A DNA stretch of 64,000 nt. Origin: Gemmatimonadota bacterium (GTDB lineage Bacteria > Gemmatimonadota > Gemmatimonadetes > Longimicrobiales > Gaopeijiaceae). This document shows positions 23,269 through 32,304 of the stretch, piece after piece. The stretch is from positions 23,776-87,775 of the forward strand of contig JAOUPR010000003.1 of the NCBI GenBank assembly GCA_029879725.1. Direction: 5' to 3'. Made by a program: the position numbers and the translations under genes. Below the pieces are notes generated by a model that did not search any database, was not told where the DNA came from, and was given only the letters and a program-made list of their open reading frames with translations. Within the stretch, counting starts at the first letter, position 1; the number at the start of each line of letters is the position of its first letter.

Positions 23269-25387
23269 CCAGCATCTCCCAGGTTGCTACGCTCCGCAGG
23301 TTGGCCTGAGCAGGGAGCTCGGCCAACGAAATCACGGGAACGTTGGGTAGAACAGGTTCGATGAGGCGCCGCACTCCCACCCGAAGCCCGGGAGGGGTGA
23401 TGATCGGCGCGGGACGTCCATCTTCGGCGTAGGCCCGCGACAGGTCGTCGAGCCGTCCGAGGAGGGAGGTGAGGGTGTCGGGATCCATCATCTCGGTGGG
23501 GGCACGATTCGCCCGCGGGCTGAAGAGGCCCATGAGCGCCGCTTCCAGCCGGGGGCCCAGCGTGATCCCGCGAATGGCCCCGTCGAGTCCGACGAAACGC
23601 TCGCCGATGACGTTGGCGAGGGCCCTCCGTACGTGCTCCGTGAGCGCCTCGGCGTCCTTGGTGTGCTCGGACACGTCGGCCAGGGTCTCCAGGATGGTGA
23701 CCATGTCGCGGATGGGCACCCGCTCCTTGAGAAGGCGTTGCAGAACGCGGTGCAACACACCCAGGGGAACTCGCGCGGGCACCACCTCGTCCACCAGCGC
23801 GGGATACGACTGCTTGAGGGTGTCGAGCATCTCCTGCACGTCCTGACGGCCCAGGAGGTCCGACCCGTGGGTCTTGAGCGTCTCCATGAGGTGGGTCGCC
23901 ACCACCGTGGACGGCTCCACCACCACGTATCCGGAGGCCTCCGCGTCCACGCGGTTCCGCTGGGGAATCCACTTGGCGGGCATGCCGAAGCTGGGATCGA
24001 AGGTCAGCTCGCCCTCGATCTCCTCCAGGACGGACCCGGTGTCCAGCGCCATGAGCAGGCGAGGCATCACCTCGCCCCGGGCCACCTCCGTCCCCCGGAT
24101 CTTCATGACGTACTCGTTGGGCGGGAGGCGCACGTCGTCGCGGATCCGGATGGGGGGCACCAGGATCCCGAGTTCCAGGGCCGCCTGCTTCCGCAGGAGA
24201 CGGATGCGCTCGAGTAGATCCCCGCCCTGCTTCTCGTCCACGAGGGCGATGAGGCCGTATCCGATCTCCAGCTCCACGGGATCGATCTGGAGGAGGTCGT
24301 GCACGGGGCTGCGCTCGGCGGCCGGTGCGTCCCCACCCCCGACCGGAAGGGCGGCGGCGGCGTCACGGGCAGCGATGCGGTCCCTCTTGTTCTGGGCGCT
24401 GGTGCGCGCCGCCAGTGCCGCTCCCCCGGAGAGGGCGAGAAAGGGGATGGACGGCATCCCCGGAACCAGTGCGAGAGCCCCCAGGAAGCCCGAGGCGATC
24501 CACATGGGCTTCGCCTCCCGGCCCACCTGCCGCACCACCGCGGTGGCCACACGGCCCCCGCCGGAGGACGAGGTCACCATGATGCCCGCGGCCGTGGAGA
24601 TGACCAGGGCCGGGATCTGGCTCACCAGCCCGTCCCCCACGGTGAGGATGGTGTACTCGGAGAGCGCCCGGGTGACCGGCATCCCCCGCTGGATCACGCC
24701 CACGAAGAGTCCGCCGAGGATGTTGATGGCCGTGATGAGGAGGCCGGCGATGGCGTCTCCGCGCACGAACTTGGCCGAGCCGTCCATGGCGCCGTAGAAG
24801 TCCGCCTCCTGCGAGACCTCCTCCCGGCGGCGCTTCGCTTCGGCATCGTCGATGAGTCCGGCGGAGAGATCTCCGTCGATGCTCATCTGCCGTCCCGGCA
24901 TCGCATCCAGGGTGAATCGCGCTGCCACCTCGGCCACGCGCCCCGCGCCCTTCGTGATGACGATGAAGTTGATTCCCACCAGGATCAGGAAGATGACCAC
25001 GCCCACGGCGTAGTTGCCGCCGATGACGAACTCCCCGAAGGACTCGATGACCTTACCCGCCTCCCCCGTCCCCAGGATCAACCGGGTGCTGCTCACGTTC
25101 AGCGCCAGCCGGTAGAGGGTGAGGAGGAGGAGCATGGCCGGGAAGGACGAGAAGTCGAGGGGACGATCCGCGTACAGCGCCACGAGGAGCACCACCAGGG
25201 AGGAGGCGATGCTCAGGGCCAGAAACAGATCCAGGAGGAACCCGGGGAGGGGGAGAACCAGCAGACCCACCACGAAGACGATCCCGATGATGACCAGGAC
25301 CTCGCTCTGCTTGCGCAGCACGTCGGGGATCAGGAAGTCCACCAGGAACCCCGGGCTCTCCGCCGGGGGCAGCTTCTCGTCGCTCAT
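23258..25387 (-). CDS. flhA: Flagellar export gate protein FlhA
   Basis: Largest integral membrane protein of the export gate (709 aa), with about eight membrane helices in the first 330 residues and a large cytoplasmic C-terminal domain that docks chaperone-substrate complexes. The FHIPEP-family loop is visible as ARFTLDAMPGRQMSIDGDLSAGLIDDAEAKRRREEVSQEADFYGAMDGSAKFVRGDA. Length is typical. It overlaps flhB by 4 nt. Confidence 0.97.
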   Translation of the reverse strand: MSDEKLPPAESPGFLVDFLIPDVLRKQSEVLVIIGIVFVVGLLVLPLPGFLLDLFLALSIASSLVVLLVALYADRPLDFSSFPAMLLLLTLYRLALNVSSTRLILGTGEAGKVIESFGEFVIGGNYAVGVVIFLILVGINFIVITKGAGRVAEVAARFTLDAMPGRQMSIDGDLSAGLIDDAEAKRRREEVSQEADFYGAMDGSAKFVRGDAIAGLLITAINILGGLFVGVIQRGMPVTRALSEYTILTVGDGLVSQIPALVISTAAGIMVTSSSGGGRVATAVVRQVGREAKPMWIASGFLGALALVPGMPSIPFLALSGGAALAARTSAQNKRDRIAARDAAAALPVGGGDAPAAERSPVHDLLQIDPVELEIGYGLIALVDEKQGGDLLERIRLLRKQAALELGILVPPIRIRDDVRLPPNEYVMKIRGTEVARGEVMPRLLMALDTGSVLEEIEGELTFDPSFGMPAKWIPQRNRVDAEASGYVVVEPSTVVATHLMETLKTHGSDLLGRQDVQEMLDTLKQSYPALVDEVVPARVPLGVLHRVLQRLLKERVPIRDMVTILETLADVSEHTKDAEALTEHVRRALANVIGERFVGLDGAIRGITLGPRLEAALMGLFSPRANRAPTEMMDPDTLTSLLGRLDDLSRAYAEDGRPAPIITPPGLRVGVRRLIEPVLPNVPVISLAELPAQANLRSVATWEMLDAA

Positions 25388-26484
25388 CCCTCGGCTCCCT
25401 TCCAGACGGTCCTACCCCTGGGGCCCATCCCCTTCTGCCGGTACACCCACGCCAACACCTCGGCCACGGCCACGAACAGATCCACCGGGATCGCCTGCCC
25501 GACGGTGGCCGTGGCGAAGAGAGCCCGGGCCAGCGGCTTGTTCTCCACCGTGGGCACGTTGGACTCCCTCGCGATTTCCTTGATCTTCTCCGCCACCTTC
25601 CGCTCTCCCATGGCCAGCACGACCGGCGCGAAGAATTGATCGGGATCGTACTTGAGGGCCACGGCGATGTGGGTCGGGTTGGTCACCACCACGTCGGCCT
25701 CCGACACGGAGAGGAGCATGCGGCGGTGGGCGAGCTGACGGGCCATCGTCCGGCGCCGTACCTTCACCACCTGGTCGCCCTCCATCTCCTTGTGTTCCTT
25801 CTTCACGTCCTCACGGCTCATCTTGAGCTTCTTCTCGTGCTGCCAGATCTGGTATCCGTAGTCCGCCAGAGCGAGAAACAGGTACGCGAGTCCCGCCGAG
25901 AGAAGCAGCTTGACCGCATACCGCTGCAGGAGATCGAGGAGGGCGTACGGCGAGCTCTGTCCCAGAACCGGCACGTCGACCACCGCCTCGTCCAGCACCA
26001 GGTACACCGTCAGGGTGATGATCCCGAGCTTCACGAGAGATTTCACCAGCTCGACCACCGCCCGCCAACCCCAGATCTGCGGAATCTTCTTGATGGGGTC
26101 CAGCCTGGACCACTGAGGCTGGAGGGGCTTCAGCGTGAGCACCCCCCTCCCCTGGGCGGCACTCACCACGAGGGCCGTCCCGGTCATGATCAGGAGCGCC
26201 GGCGCCATGGCGCCCAGCGTCTTCCAGGCCAGAACCGTCACGTACCCCACCATGCCGTCCAATCCCACCGGGAGGGCCGTGAGTGACATCACGGCGAACC
26301 CGAACACGTCGGTGATGTCGTCGGCGAGCGCGCCACCGGCACCCGCCAGCGCGCCCGCGCCGGCGAGGAGGATGAACGCGGTGGTCACCTCCTGACTCCG
26401 GGGGACCTCACCGCGGTCCTGTGCTTCCTTGCGCCGCTTCGGTGTGGGCGCCTCGGTGCGTTCCTGGAAGGACTCTTCGGCCAT
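25384..26484 (-). CDS. flhB: Export gate switch protein FlhB
   Basis: Controls the change from hook to filament substrates (366 aa). N-terminal EERTEAPTPKRRKEAQDRGEVPRSQ-type sequence, four membrane helices, then a cytoplasmic domain with the self-cleaving NPTH motif at 269-272 (VVVTNPTHIAVALKY). Family length and spacing are normal. Its partner for length control, FliK, is at 32991-34955. Confidence 0.97.
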   Translation of the reverse strand: MAEESFQERTEAPTPKRRKEAQDRGEVPRSQEVTTAFILLAGAGALAGAGGALADDITDVFGFAVMSLTALPVGLDGMVGYVTVLAWKTLGAMAPALLIMTGTALVVSAAQGRGVLTLKPLQPQWSRLDPIKKIPQIWGWRAVVELVKSLVKLGIITLTVYLVLDEAVVDVPVLGQSSPYALLDLLQRYAVKLLLSAGLAYLFLALADYGYQIWQHEKKLKMSREDVKKEHKEMEGDQVVKVRRRTMARQLAHRRMLLSVSEADVVVTNPTHIAVALKYDPDQFFAPVVLAMGERKVAEKIKEIARESNVPTVENKPLARALFATATVGQAIPVDLFVAVAEVLAWVYRQKGMGPRGRTVWKGAEG

Positions 26485-27302
26485 CAGAGTCCCCCATTCC
26501 CGGGAGCGAGGCGCTCGAGGATACCGCCGGTGATGTCCACGTACTGTTCGGGCCAGCGGTGGAACGCGGTGGCGATCAGGGGCAGCGTAACCGCCAATCC
26601 GAAGAGCCCGATGCTGATCTGGACGGGAAACGCCACCATGAGGATGTTGAGCTGCGGAACGGTGCGCGCCATGATCCCCAACGCGGCGTTCCCGATCATG
26701 ATGGCGGCCACCACCGGTGCCGCGAAGCGAAGACCCATCCAGAGGAGGGTGCTTCCCAGACGTACCAGCGCGAACGTGCCCTCCTGGAAACGGAGGGGCG
26801 TCCCCAGCGGCAAGGCCGTCAGCGAGTCGTGCAGCGTCCCCAGGATGACCAGATGCCCTCCGGCGGCCACGATGAGGAGCAGTACGAAGAGTCCGAGGAA
26901 CTGACCCAGCACCGGAAGCTGCGTGCTCGACATGGGGTCCAGCACGTTGGCGCCGGAGAGCCCCATCTGAACGGCGAGCATGTCACCCGCCGCCTCGGCG
27001 GCGGCCACGAAGATCCCCGCGCCCAGCCCCAAGGTGAGACCGATGACGAGCTCCCCGGTGATGGCCGCCGGCGTGAAGCGCACGTCGACCCCGGCCGCCG
27101 CCGTGGCCGCCGGCCACATGAAGAAGACCATGACACCCGTGAAGGCCACCTTCACCTGCATGGATACCGGGCGCGCCGAGAAGAGCGGAGCCGACCACAT
27201 GAGGGCCGTGATGCGCATCAGGAGGAGCGCCGCGGCGGAAGACCCCGCCGGCGTGAAGAGCGTGAGCCCGCTCCACCCCTGGACGAAGGACAGGTCCGTC
27301 AT
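26484..27302 (-). CDS. fliR: Export gate protein FliR
   Basis: Polytopic membrane protein of the export core (272 aa). Family features include LLLMRITALMWSAPLFSARPVSMQVKVAF and the later ELVIGLTLGLGAGIFVAAAEAAGDMLAVQMGLS. I start at the ATG at 27302, which overlaps the fliQ stop (ATGA); the open frame extends into fliQ but that extension is not FliR-like. Overlaps flhB by 1 nt. Confidence 0.95.
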   Translation of the reverse strand: MTDLSFVQGWSGLTLFTPAGSSAAALLLMRITALMWSAPLFSARPVSMQVKVAFTGVMVFFMWPAATAAAGVDVRFTPAAITGELVIGLTLGLGAGIFVAAAEAAGDMLAVQMGLSGANVLDPMSSTQLPVLGQFLGLFVLLLIVAAGGHLVILGTLHDSLTALPLGTPLRFQEGTFALVRLGSTLLWMGLRFAAPVVAAIMIGNAALGIMARTVPQLNILMVAFPVQISIGLFGLAVTLPLIATAFHRWPEQYVDITGGILERLAPGNGGL

Positions 27303-27571
27303 CAGTGGATCAGCGCCGGGAGTGAGCGGAACAACTCCGTCGTGTACTGCATGAGATGCTGCAGCATCCACGAGAGGAGGAACAGGAACACCGCGCCCAC
27401 GGCGAAGAGCTTGGGGACGAAGGAGAGCGTCTGCTCCTGAATGGAGGTCACGGCTTGCAGGATGCTCACCAGGAGACCCACCACCAACGCCACCGCGAGC
27501 AACGGACCCGCGAGGAGCAGCGACTGCAACAGTGCGTTGCGCGCGAGGTCCAGGACCAGGGCGATGGGCAT
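27302..27571 (-). CDS. fliQ: Export gate protein FliQ
   Basis: Small two-helix membrane protein (89 aa) of the export core. Pattern: ALLQSLLLAGPLLAVALVVGLLVSILQAVTSIQEQTLSFVPKLFAVG, the standard FliQ segment with the charged turn between the helices. It overlaps the end of the fliO-fliP gene by 1 nt. Confidence 0.96.
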   Translation of the reverse strand: MPIALVLDLARNALLQSLLLAGPLLAVALVVGLLVSILQAVTSIQEQTLSFVPKLFAVGAVFLFLLSWMLQHLMQYTTELFRSLPALIH

Positions 27572-28752
27572 CAGAAGCTCTGCACCAGGCTACCCATCAC
27601 CAGCGACCACCCGTCCACGAGCACGAAGAGGAGGAGCTTGAAGGGGAGCGACACCATCACGGGGGGAAGCATGAACATCCCCATGCTCATGAGCACCGAC
27701 GCCACCACGAGGTCGATGACCACGAAGGGGAGGAAGACGGCGAACCCCATCTGGAACGCGCTGGTGAGTTCGGACGTCACGAAGGCCGAAGCCACGGTCA
27801 CCATGGGGATGTCCTCGACCGTCTCGGGCGCGGGCCCCTGCTGCATCTGCACGAAGGCCACCAGATCCTGCTCGCGGGTGGCCTCCAGCATGAAGTTCCT
27901 GAAGGGAACGGCGGCCGCGCGTAGCATGTCCCCCTCGTTCATCTCGCCCGCCACCCACGGCGCCAACGCCGTCTCGTTCACCTCCTGCATGGTAGGCGCC
28001 ATCACGAACCCGGTGAGGAGGAGCGCCATGGCGGCCAGCAGGTGGGCGGGAGGCGCGGTCTGCGTCCCCAGCGCCTGCTTGAGCAGATGAAGAACGATGA
28101 GGATCCTGGTGAACGACGTCATCAGGAGGAGGAGCGTGGGGAGGAGCGTCAGGAACCCGATGAAGATCACCGTGCCCACGGGACCGCTGATCTCGAGCGG
28201 GTTCTGATCCTCGTCACCCAGGGTGAGGTTCATCCCGGGAAGTTCGTCCAACACGCGGGGGACGGTGGGCTGCCGGGGTTCGGCCACGGTGGGCTGATCC
28301 GGCTGCCGCGCACCCTGCTGTTGCGCCCCGAGCGGCGCGGCCCCGAACGGTAGTGCCACCAACGCCGGCACGAGGAGCATCAGGCTGCGCAGCCCCGCGA
28401 CCTTCCGGCCCGCACGCTCGAGGAGGAGCGGGAAGCTGCGTCCGTCCACGGACGTGGCTTCGGGCGCGGCGGAGGCGTCGTCTTCGGCTGCCTTCCCCGC
28501 CTCGTCGAGGTCCACGTCCAGGAGGTATCGGACTCCGCCGTCTCCGTACGAGACCAGCGCCGTCCTGCCTCCCACGCGCACCGTCGCCAACCCCTGGCGC
28601 GGCGCCAATCCCACTCGGGACAGGACCTCGATGCGGGTGTGTTGGTTCGAGCCCCCACTCCGCGGGGCCACCCGGCGGGCCACCTGGGCCAGAATGACCA
28701 CCAGTCCGAGAACGAAGGCCAGCGCTGCGAACACACCGAGAGCTGCGGGCAT
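27571..28752 (-). CDS. fliP: Fused FliO-FliP export protein
   Basis: One continuous frame of 393 aa holds two proteins that are normally separate. Residues 1-82 are FliO-like: one membrane helix (7-24), then RIEVLSRVGLAPRQGLATVRVGGRTALVSYGDGG. Residues 121-143 (LRSLMLLVPALVALPFGAAPLGA) are the signal peptide that FliP usually starts with, with a cleavage-like site before QQQ. Residues 188-393 are FliP, with MTSFTRILIVLHLLKQALGTQTAPP. Signal peptidase could therefore split the product into FliO and mature FliP. An internal ATG before the signal has no ribosome-binding site. Gene order fliN-O-P-Q-R is otherwise standard. Confidence 0.93.
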   Translation of the reverse strand: MPAALGVFAALAFVLGLVVILAQVARRVAPRSGGSNQHTRIEVLSRVGLAPRQGLATVRVGGRTALVSYGDGGVRYLLDVDLDEAGKAAEDDASAAPEATSVDGRSFPLLLERAGRKVAGLRSLMLLVPALVALPFGAAPLGAQQQGARQPDQPTVAEPRQPTVPRVLDELPGMNLTLGDEDQNPLEISGPVGTVIFIGFLTLLPTLLLLMTSFTRILIVLHLLKQALGTQTAPPAHLLAAMALLLTGFVMAPTMQEVNETALAPWVAGEMNEGDMLRAAAVPFRNFMLEATREQDLVAFVQMQQGPAPETVEDIPMVTVASAFVTSELTSAFQMGFAVFLPFVVIDLVVASVLMSMGMFMLPPVMVSLPFKLLLFVLVDGWSLVMGSLVQSF

Positions 28753-28754
28753 GG

Positions 28755-29129
28755 TCAGGCGGCGCTTCCTTCGGAGCCGAACCCCTGGGGCCGGACGATC
28801 CTGGTGATCCGAATGCCGAACTGCTCGCCCACCACCACCACCTCACCTTCGGCGAAGCGGCGGTCGCCCACGAAGACGTCCACGGGCTCGCCGGCAAGCC
28901 GCTCGAGCTGGATCACGGACCCCCTTCCCAAAGCCAGGATCTCCTGGACGGACATGCGCGTCCGACCCAGCTCGATGGCCACGGGCATCTGGAGATCGTA
29001 CAGGAGGGACAGCGCGGACGGGTCTCCCCCCGCGGCCATTCCGGCGGCCAGCTCATCGAAGTCGGCGGCGGCCGCCATGTCGCTGATCATATCCTCGGGA
29101 GGGAATACGGGCTGATCGTTCGGGTCCAT
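28755..29129 (-). CDS. fliN: Flagellar switch protein FliN
   Basis: C-ring protein (124 aa). The C-terminal SpoA domain is clear: MPVAIELGRTRMSVQEILALGRGSVIQLERLAGEPVDVFVGDRRFAEGEVVVVGEQFGIRITRI. The N-terminal 45 residues are acidic and variable, as usual. Lies between fliM and the fliO-fliP fusion. Confidence 0.96.
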   Translation of the reverse strand: MDPNDQPVFPPEDMISDMAAAADFDELAAGMAAGGDPSALSLLYDLQMPVAIELGRTRMSVQEILALGRGSVIQLERLAGEPVDVFVGDRRFAEGEVVVVGEQFGIRITRIVRPQGFGSEGSAA

Positions 29130-29161
29130 TGTGCAGCTTCCTCAATCCAATGTGGTTGGTG

Positions 29162-30181
29162 TCAGTGGTCGTTCTCGCGGCCCGCCTCGATGAGGTCCTC
29201 GGGCTCGGGGTCTACGTGGTCCGTCACCCGCACCGCCAGGCTGTTTCCCATCCGTCCGGGCGTGCCCTGGAACCGGCGCTGCCCCGCCACGAAGAGGTCG
29301 AGGCGGGCGTTGGGAGAGAGCCCGGTCTCGAGCACGCCGCCGGGAGCGAGGCTCGCCAACGTGCCCAACGTGGCATGGAACGCCGGGAAGCGGGCACCCA
29401 CCGTGATGCGGGCGTCACGCACCGACTCTTCCAGCTGGTCGCGGTCGTGGGCTCGCTCCTCCGGAGTGCCCAGAAGATTCTGCGTCCTCCTCTTCGAGGC
29501 GCCGGTGAAGAACTTCTCCACCGTGACGAAGGGGAGGCACACCAGGAAGAGCGAACTCGAATCCCCCGTGTGCGCCTCGATGTTCGCCACCAGGACCGGA
29601 TCCTCACGGTTGGCGGCCTGGAGCATTTCGGGAATCGATTCGAAGGAGGTGATCTGCAGATCCATCTGCACGTAGTCCGCCCACACCTCCATGAGATGAT
29701 ACGTGGCGCGTTCGGCCACCACCTCGACGAACTTCTTCTCCATCAGGCTGAGGGGCCGGTCGGGAACTCCGTGGCGCCCCGTCCCACCCAGGAGCCGGTC
29801 CACCAGGAAGTACGCGAACTCGTGACCGAAGTCGATCACCCCCTGCTGTCCCGACGTGCCCACGTCGATGATGTAGGAGGCGCACGGAGACGGGAGCGCG
29901 AGCATGAACTCTCCGAAGGTGAGCTGCTCCACGCTCTGCAGTTCGAGTTCGACCTGGTCCCGCACTCGCGTCGTGATCCATCCCTCCAGCGACTTGGCCA
30001 GGAGGCCATACATGGCGGTCAGCGAGCGCTTGCGCTCCTTGGAGATCCGGGCCGGACGGCGGAAGTCGTAGAGCTGGACCTCCGGAATGCCGCGCGAAGG
30101 GGATCTCGCCTCCTGGGCCGCGGGCGCACCTCCACTGAAAAGGAGGTCGATCTCGTTCTGTGAAAGGCTCTCGTTGGACAC
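29162..30181 (-). CDS. fliM: Flagellar switch protein FliM
   Basis: C-ring protein (339 aa) that binds CheY-P. The N-terminal CheY-binding peptide is present as LSQNEIDLLFSGG. The middle domain contains RFSKERKRSLTAMYGLLAKSL-like sequence and the GGTGRHG segment; the end is a SpoA domain. Starts 4 nt after fliL ends. Confidence 0.96.
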   Translation of the reverse strand: MSNESLSQNEIDLLFSGGAPAAQEARSPSRGIPEVQLYDFRRPARISKERKRSLTAMYGLLAKSLEGWITTRVRDQVELELQSVEQLTFGEFMLALPSPCASYIIDVGTSGQQGVIDFGHEFAYFLVDRLLGGTGRHGVPDRPLSLMEKKFVEVVAERATYHLMEVWADYVQMDLQITSFESIPEMLQAANREDPVLVANIEAHTGDSSSLFLVCLPFVTVEKFFTGASKRRTQNLLGTPEERAHDRDQLEESVRDARITVGARFPAFHATLGTLASLAPGGVLETGLSPNARLDLFVAGQRRFQGTPGRMGNSLAVRVTDHVDPEPEDLIEAGRENDH

Positions 30182-30185
30182 TTGA

Positions 30186-30713
30186 CTACTGGATCACGAA
30201 CTGGGGAATGAAGATGTGGCGGACCACGTGGTCCCCCATCACACGCTGGATCGCGATCATCATCTCCTCCACGAGCACCGGACGCAGGCTCATGTCGGAA
30301 AGCTCCTCCACGGTCTTTCCGCCCAACACCACCACCAGGGCGTCGCGGAGCGCGATATCACGGGCGGACAGGACGTCCACCTGCTCGGCCTGGAAGGTCT
30401 CCAGGGCTATGCTGGTGAGGAGGAAGCGCGCGCCCCGCGATCCCGCGGGATTGACCACGAGGTTGTCGATGACGTGCAATGCCGCCTCGCCACCCTCGCC
30501 GCCCGAGCCGCCCCCTTCACCGTGACCGCCCCCGCCTTCCGGCGACTGTGCCATGGCCCGCTCCGCGAGCATGGGAGCCACCATGGGGCCGAGAACGGTC
30601 ATCCCGGCCGCTCCACCGCCGCCGATTCCCACGAGGGCGATGATCAGGGCCGGAAGAATTCCGCCCTTCTTCTTGCCGCCTTCCATCTCTTCCAGAACGT
30701 CGCTGTCCGCCAT
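30186..30713 (-). CDS. fliL: Basal-body protein FliL
   Basis: Inner-membrane protein (175 aa) that surrounds and supports the stator. One membrane helix (ILPALIIALVGIGGGGAAGMTVLG, about 19-42) is followed by a Gly/His/Glu linker (EGGGGHGEGGGSGGEGGEA) and the periplasmic FliL domain (VIDNLVVNPAGSRGARFLLTSIALE). First gene of the export operon, with AAGGAG upstream and a sigma54 promoter about 60 nt upstream. Confidence 0.93.
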   Translation of the reverse strand: MADSDVLEEMEGGKKKGGILPALIIALVGIGGGGAAGMTVLGPMVAPMLAERAMAQSPEGGGGHGEGGGSGGEGGEAALHVIDNLVVNPAGSRGARFLLTSIALETFQAEQVDVLSARDIALRDALVVVLGGKTVEELSDMSLRPVLVEEMMIAIQRVMGDHVVRHIFIPQFVIQ

Positions 30714-30773
30714 CTTCCGGAACTCCTTCGTGTTTGCCCATTACCGCGGGTACCGTCGCACACCCTTCCCATT

Positions 30774-30789
30774 GGCATGGGCCGTACCA
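30774..30789 (-). promoter_or_regulatory. Sigma54 promoter of the fliL operon
   Basis: Minus-strand TGGTACGGCCCATGCC, identical over 16 bp to the fliA promoter, with GG and GC ten bases apart. Predicted start near 30763, about 50 nt before the fliL ATG. Confidence 0.82.
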
Positions 30790-30827
30790 CATGGATCATG
30801 CGACTCGGACCCGACTTCATTACGATC

Positions 30828-30857
30828 TAACACATTGTGGCACAATTACTTATGTGA
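30828..30857 (+). promoter_or_regulatory. Upstream activator motif of the fliL operon
   Basis: TAACACATTG, then ACTTATGTGA, aligned without gaps to the motifs before fliA and flgB. It starts exactly 40 bp upstream of the -24 GG, the same distance as at fliA. Confidence 0.72.
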
Positions 30858-31041
30858 ATATGGACTTTGCGTAGGGAAGAATCGTCCGGGTGGACTCGGG
30901 GAGCGATGCGGAAGGGATTGCCGCTCCCGACGCGGCGATTATTTCCGGGTACGACATGCCCCCGCCCCGGACTTCCGGGACGGGGGCATGCGGATCCCCA
31001 GGGGGAACCGGACCGGGCGCCGGCGAAAACCGGCATCATGG
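30858..31041. other. Intergenic region between flgE and the fliL control region
   Basis: Contains the hairpin at 30955-30990 and otherwise no recognisable gene or motif. The first 100 bp are comparatively AT-richer near the activator site and then return to the GC-rich background. Confidence 0.5.
30955..30990 (-). terminator. Strong hairpin after flgE, probable operon end
   Basis: Arms CATGCCCCCGCCCCGG (30955-30970) and its complement (30975-30990) pair over 16 bp with a single mismatch and a 4-nt loop. It lies 52 nt after the flgE stop. There is no U-tract on the minus strand, so it may work with Rho or as an mRNA end stabiliser. Confidence 0.65.
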
Positions 31042-32289
31042 TCAGCGCTTCAGGGATACCACTTCCTGAAGCATCTCGTCGGACGTGGTGATGACCCGAG
31101 CGTTGCTCTGGAAGCCCCGCTGTGCGGTGATCATCTGAGTGAACTCCTGGGCCAGGTCCACGTTGGACATCTCCAGGGCGCCCGAGGTGATGGTCGACTG
31201 GCTTCCCTCCCCCGGGTACCCGAGGATGGGCGACCCGGAATTCGAAGACACCTGGTACATGTTGTCTCCGCTCCGGATCAGACCCGCCGGGTTGTTGAAG
31301 TCCGCCAGCACGAGCTGCGCCAGCGTGAGCGTCACGCCGTTGGTGAAGGAGCCCGTCACGGTACCGGTCTGGTCGATGGAGAAGCGCTCCAGGTCACCCA
31401 TGGTGTACCCGTCCTGCTCCTTCAAAACGGCCGTGGACGGCGCCGCGAACTGGGAGAGCCCCGCGATGGATCCGCTGGCTCCGAAGTCCATGGCCACCGT
31501 GGTATCCACCGACCCGTTGGTGGGCGTGAACACGAAGGGCGTGACCGGAATCGGATCGGTGAGCCGCCCCTGGTTGTCGAAGGTCAGCGTCCCCAGATCT
31601 CCGGACACCACCGTCCCCCCGGTGACCGAGGCCTGATAGTCCCAGGTGGTCCCCGACGTCTTGGTGAAGGTGAGGGTCATCTCGTGCGTGTCGCCGATGG
31701 CGTCGAACACGGTGATGGTGGTCTCGCGCGTCGACCCGATGGGATCCGCCCCGTCCAGGTTCCCCGCCAGGGCGACCTCGGTGGTGGCTCGCGCGGCTGA
31801 CTTCTGCCCGAAGGGGAGCTGGATGTCCTGGATGGCATCGCTGAGGATCCCGTCCGTGGCGATCCGGCCCTGAACCACGAAGCCGTTGGTGGACGCCACC
31901 AGCCGGCCGTTGGCATCGAGCTGGAAGTTGCCCGAACGGGTGAAGAAGTTCTGGGTCCCGTCGGACGCAACGAAGAAGGCCTCGCCCTGGATGGCCAGGT
32001 CGGTGCCCACACCCGTGGACTCCAGGTTCCCCTGGGTGAAGAGCAGATCGATGGACCCGATGTTCATCCCCAGGCCCACCTGGATCGGGTTCACGCCTCC
32101 GGACACGTCACCGGAGTCTCCCGGCGGACGGCTGGCGCCCTGGAGGAGCTGCGCGAAGCCCTCCTCGAACGTGACCCGGCTGGCTTTGTAGGCCGTCGTG
32201 TTCACGTTGGCGATGTTGTTTCCGATCACGTCCATCTTGATCTGATGGTTCCGGAGGCCGGACACGCCGGCGAAGAGTGAACGCATCAT
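31042..32289 (-). CDS. flgE: Hook protein FlgE
   Basis: Subunit of the hook (415 aa). Start MMRSLFAGVSGLRNHQIKMDVIGNNIANVNTTAYKASRVTFEE and end SNVDLAQEFTQMITAQRGFQSNARVITTSDEMLQEVVSLKR are the family signatures; LAIQGEAFFVASDGTQNFFTRSGNFQLD marks the D1 domain. AAGGAG lies upstream of the double ATG. It is the last gene of the flgB operon, next to flgD, its cap, and fliK, its ruler. Confidence 0.97.
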   Translation of the reverse strand: MMRSLFAGVSGLRNHQIKMDVIGNNIANVNTTAYKASRVTFEEGFAQLLQGASRPPGDSGDVSGGVNPIQVGLGMNIGSIDLLFTQGNLESTGVGTDLAIQGEAFFVASDGTQNFFTRSGNFQLDANGRLVASTNGFVVQGRIATDGILSDAIQDIQLPFGQKSAARATTEVALAGNLDGADPIGSTRETTITVFDAIGDTHEMTLTFTKTSGTTWDYQASVTGGTVVSGDLGTLTFDNQGRLTDPIPVTPFVFTPTNGSVDTTVAMDFGASGSIAGLSQFAAPSTAVLKEQDGYTMGDLERFSIDQTGTVTGSFTNGVTLTLAQLVLADFNNPAGLIRSGDNMYQVSSNSGSPILGYPGEGSQSTITSGALEMSNVDLAQEFTQMITAQRGFQSNARVITTSDEMLQEVVSLKR

Positions 32290-32304
32290 GGTGTGTGATA
32301 CTCC

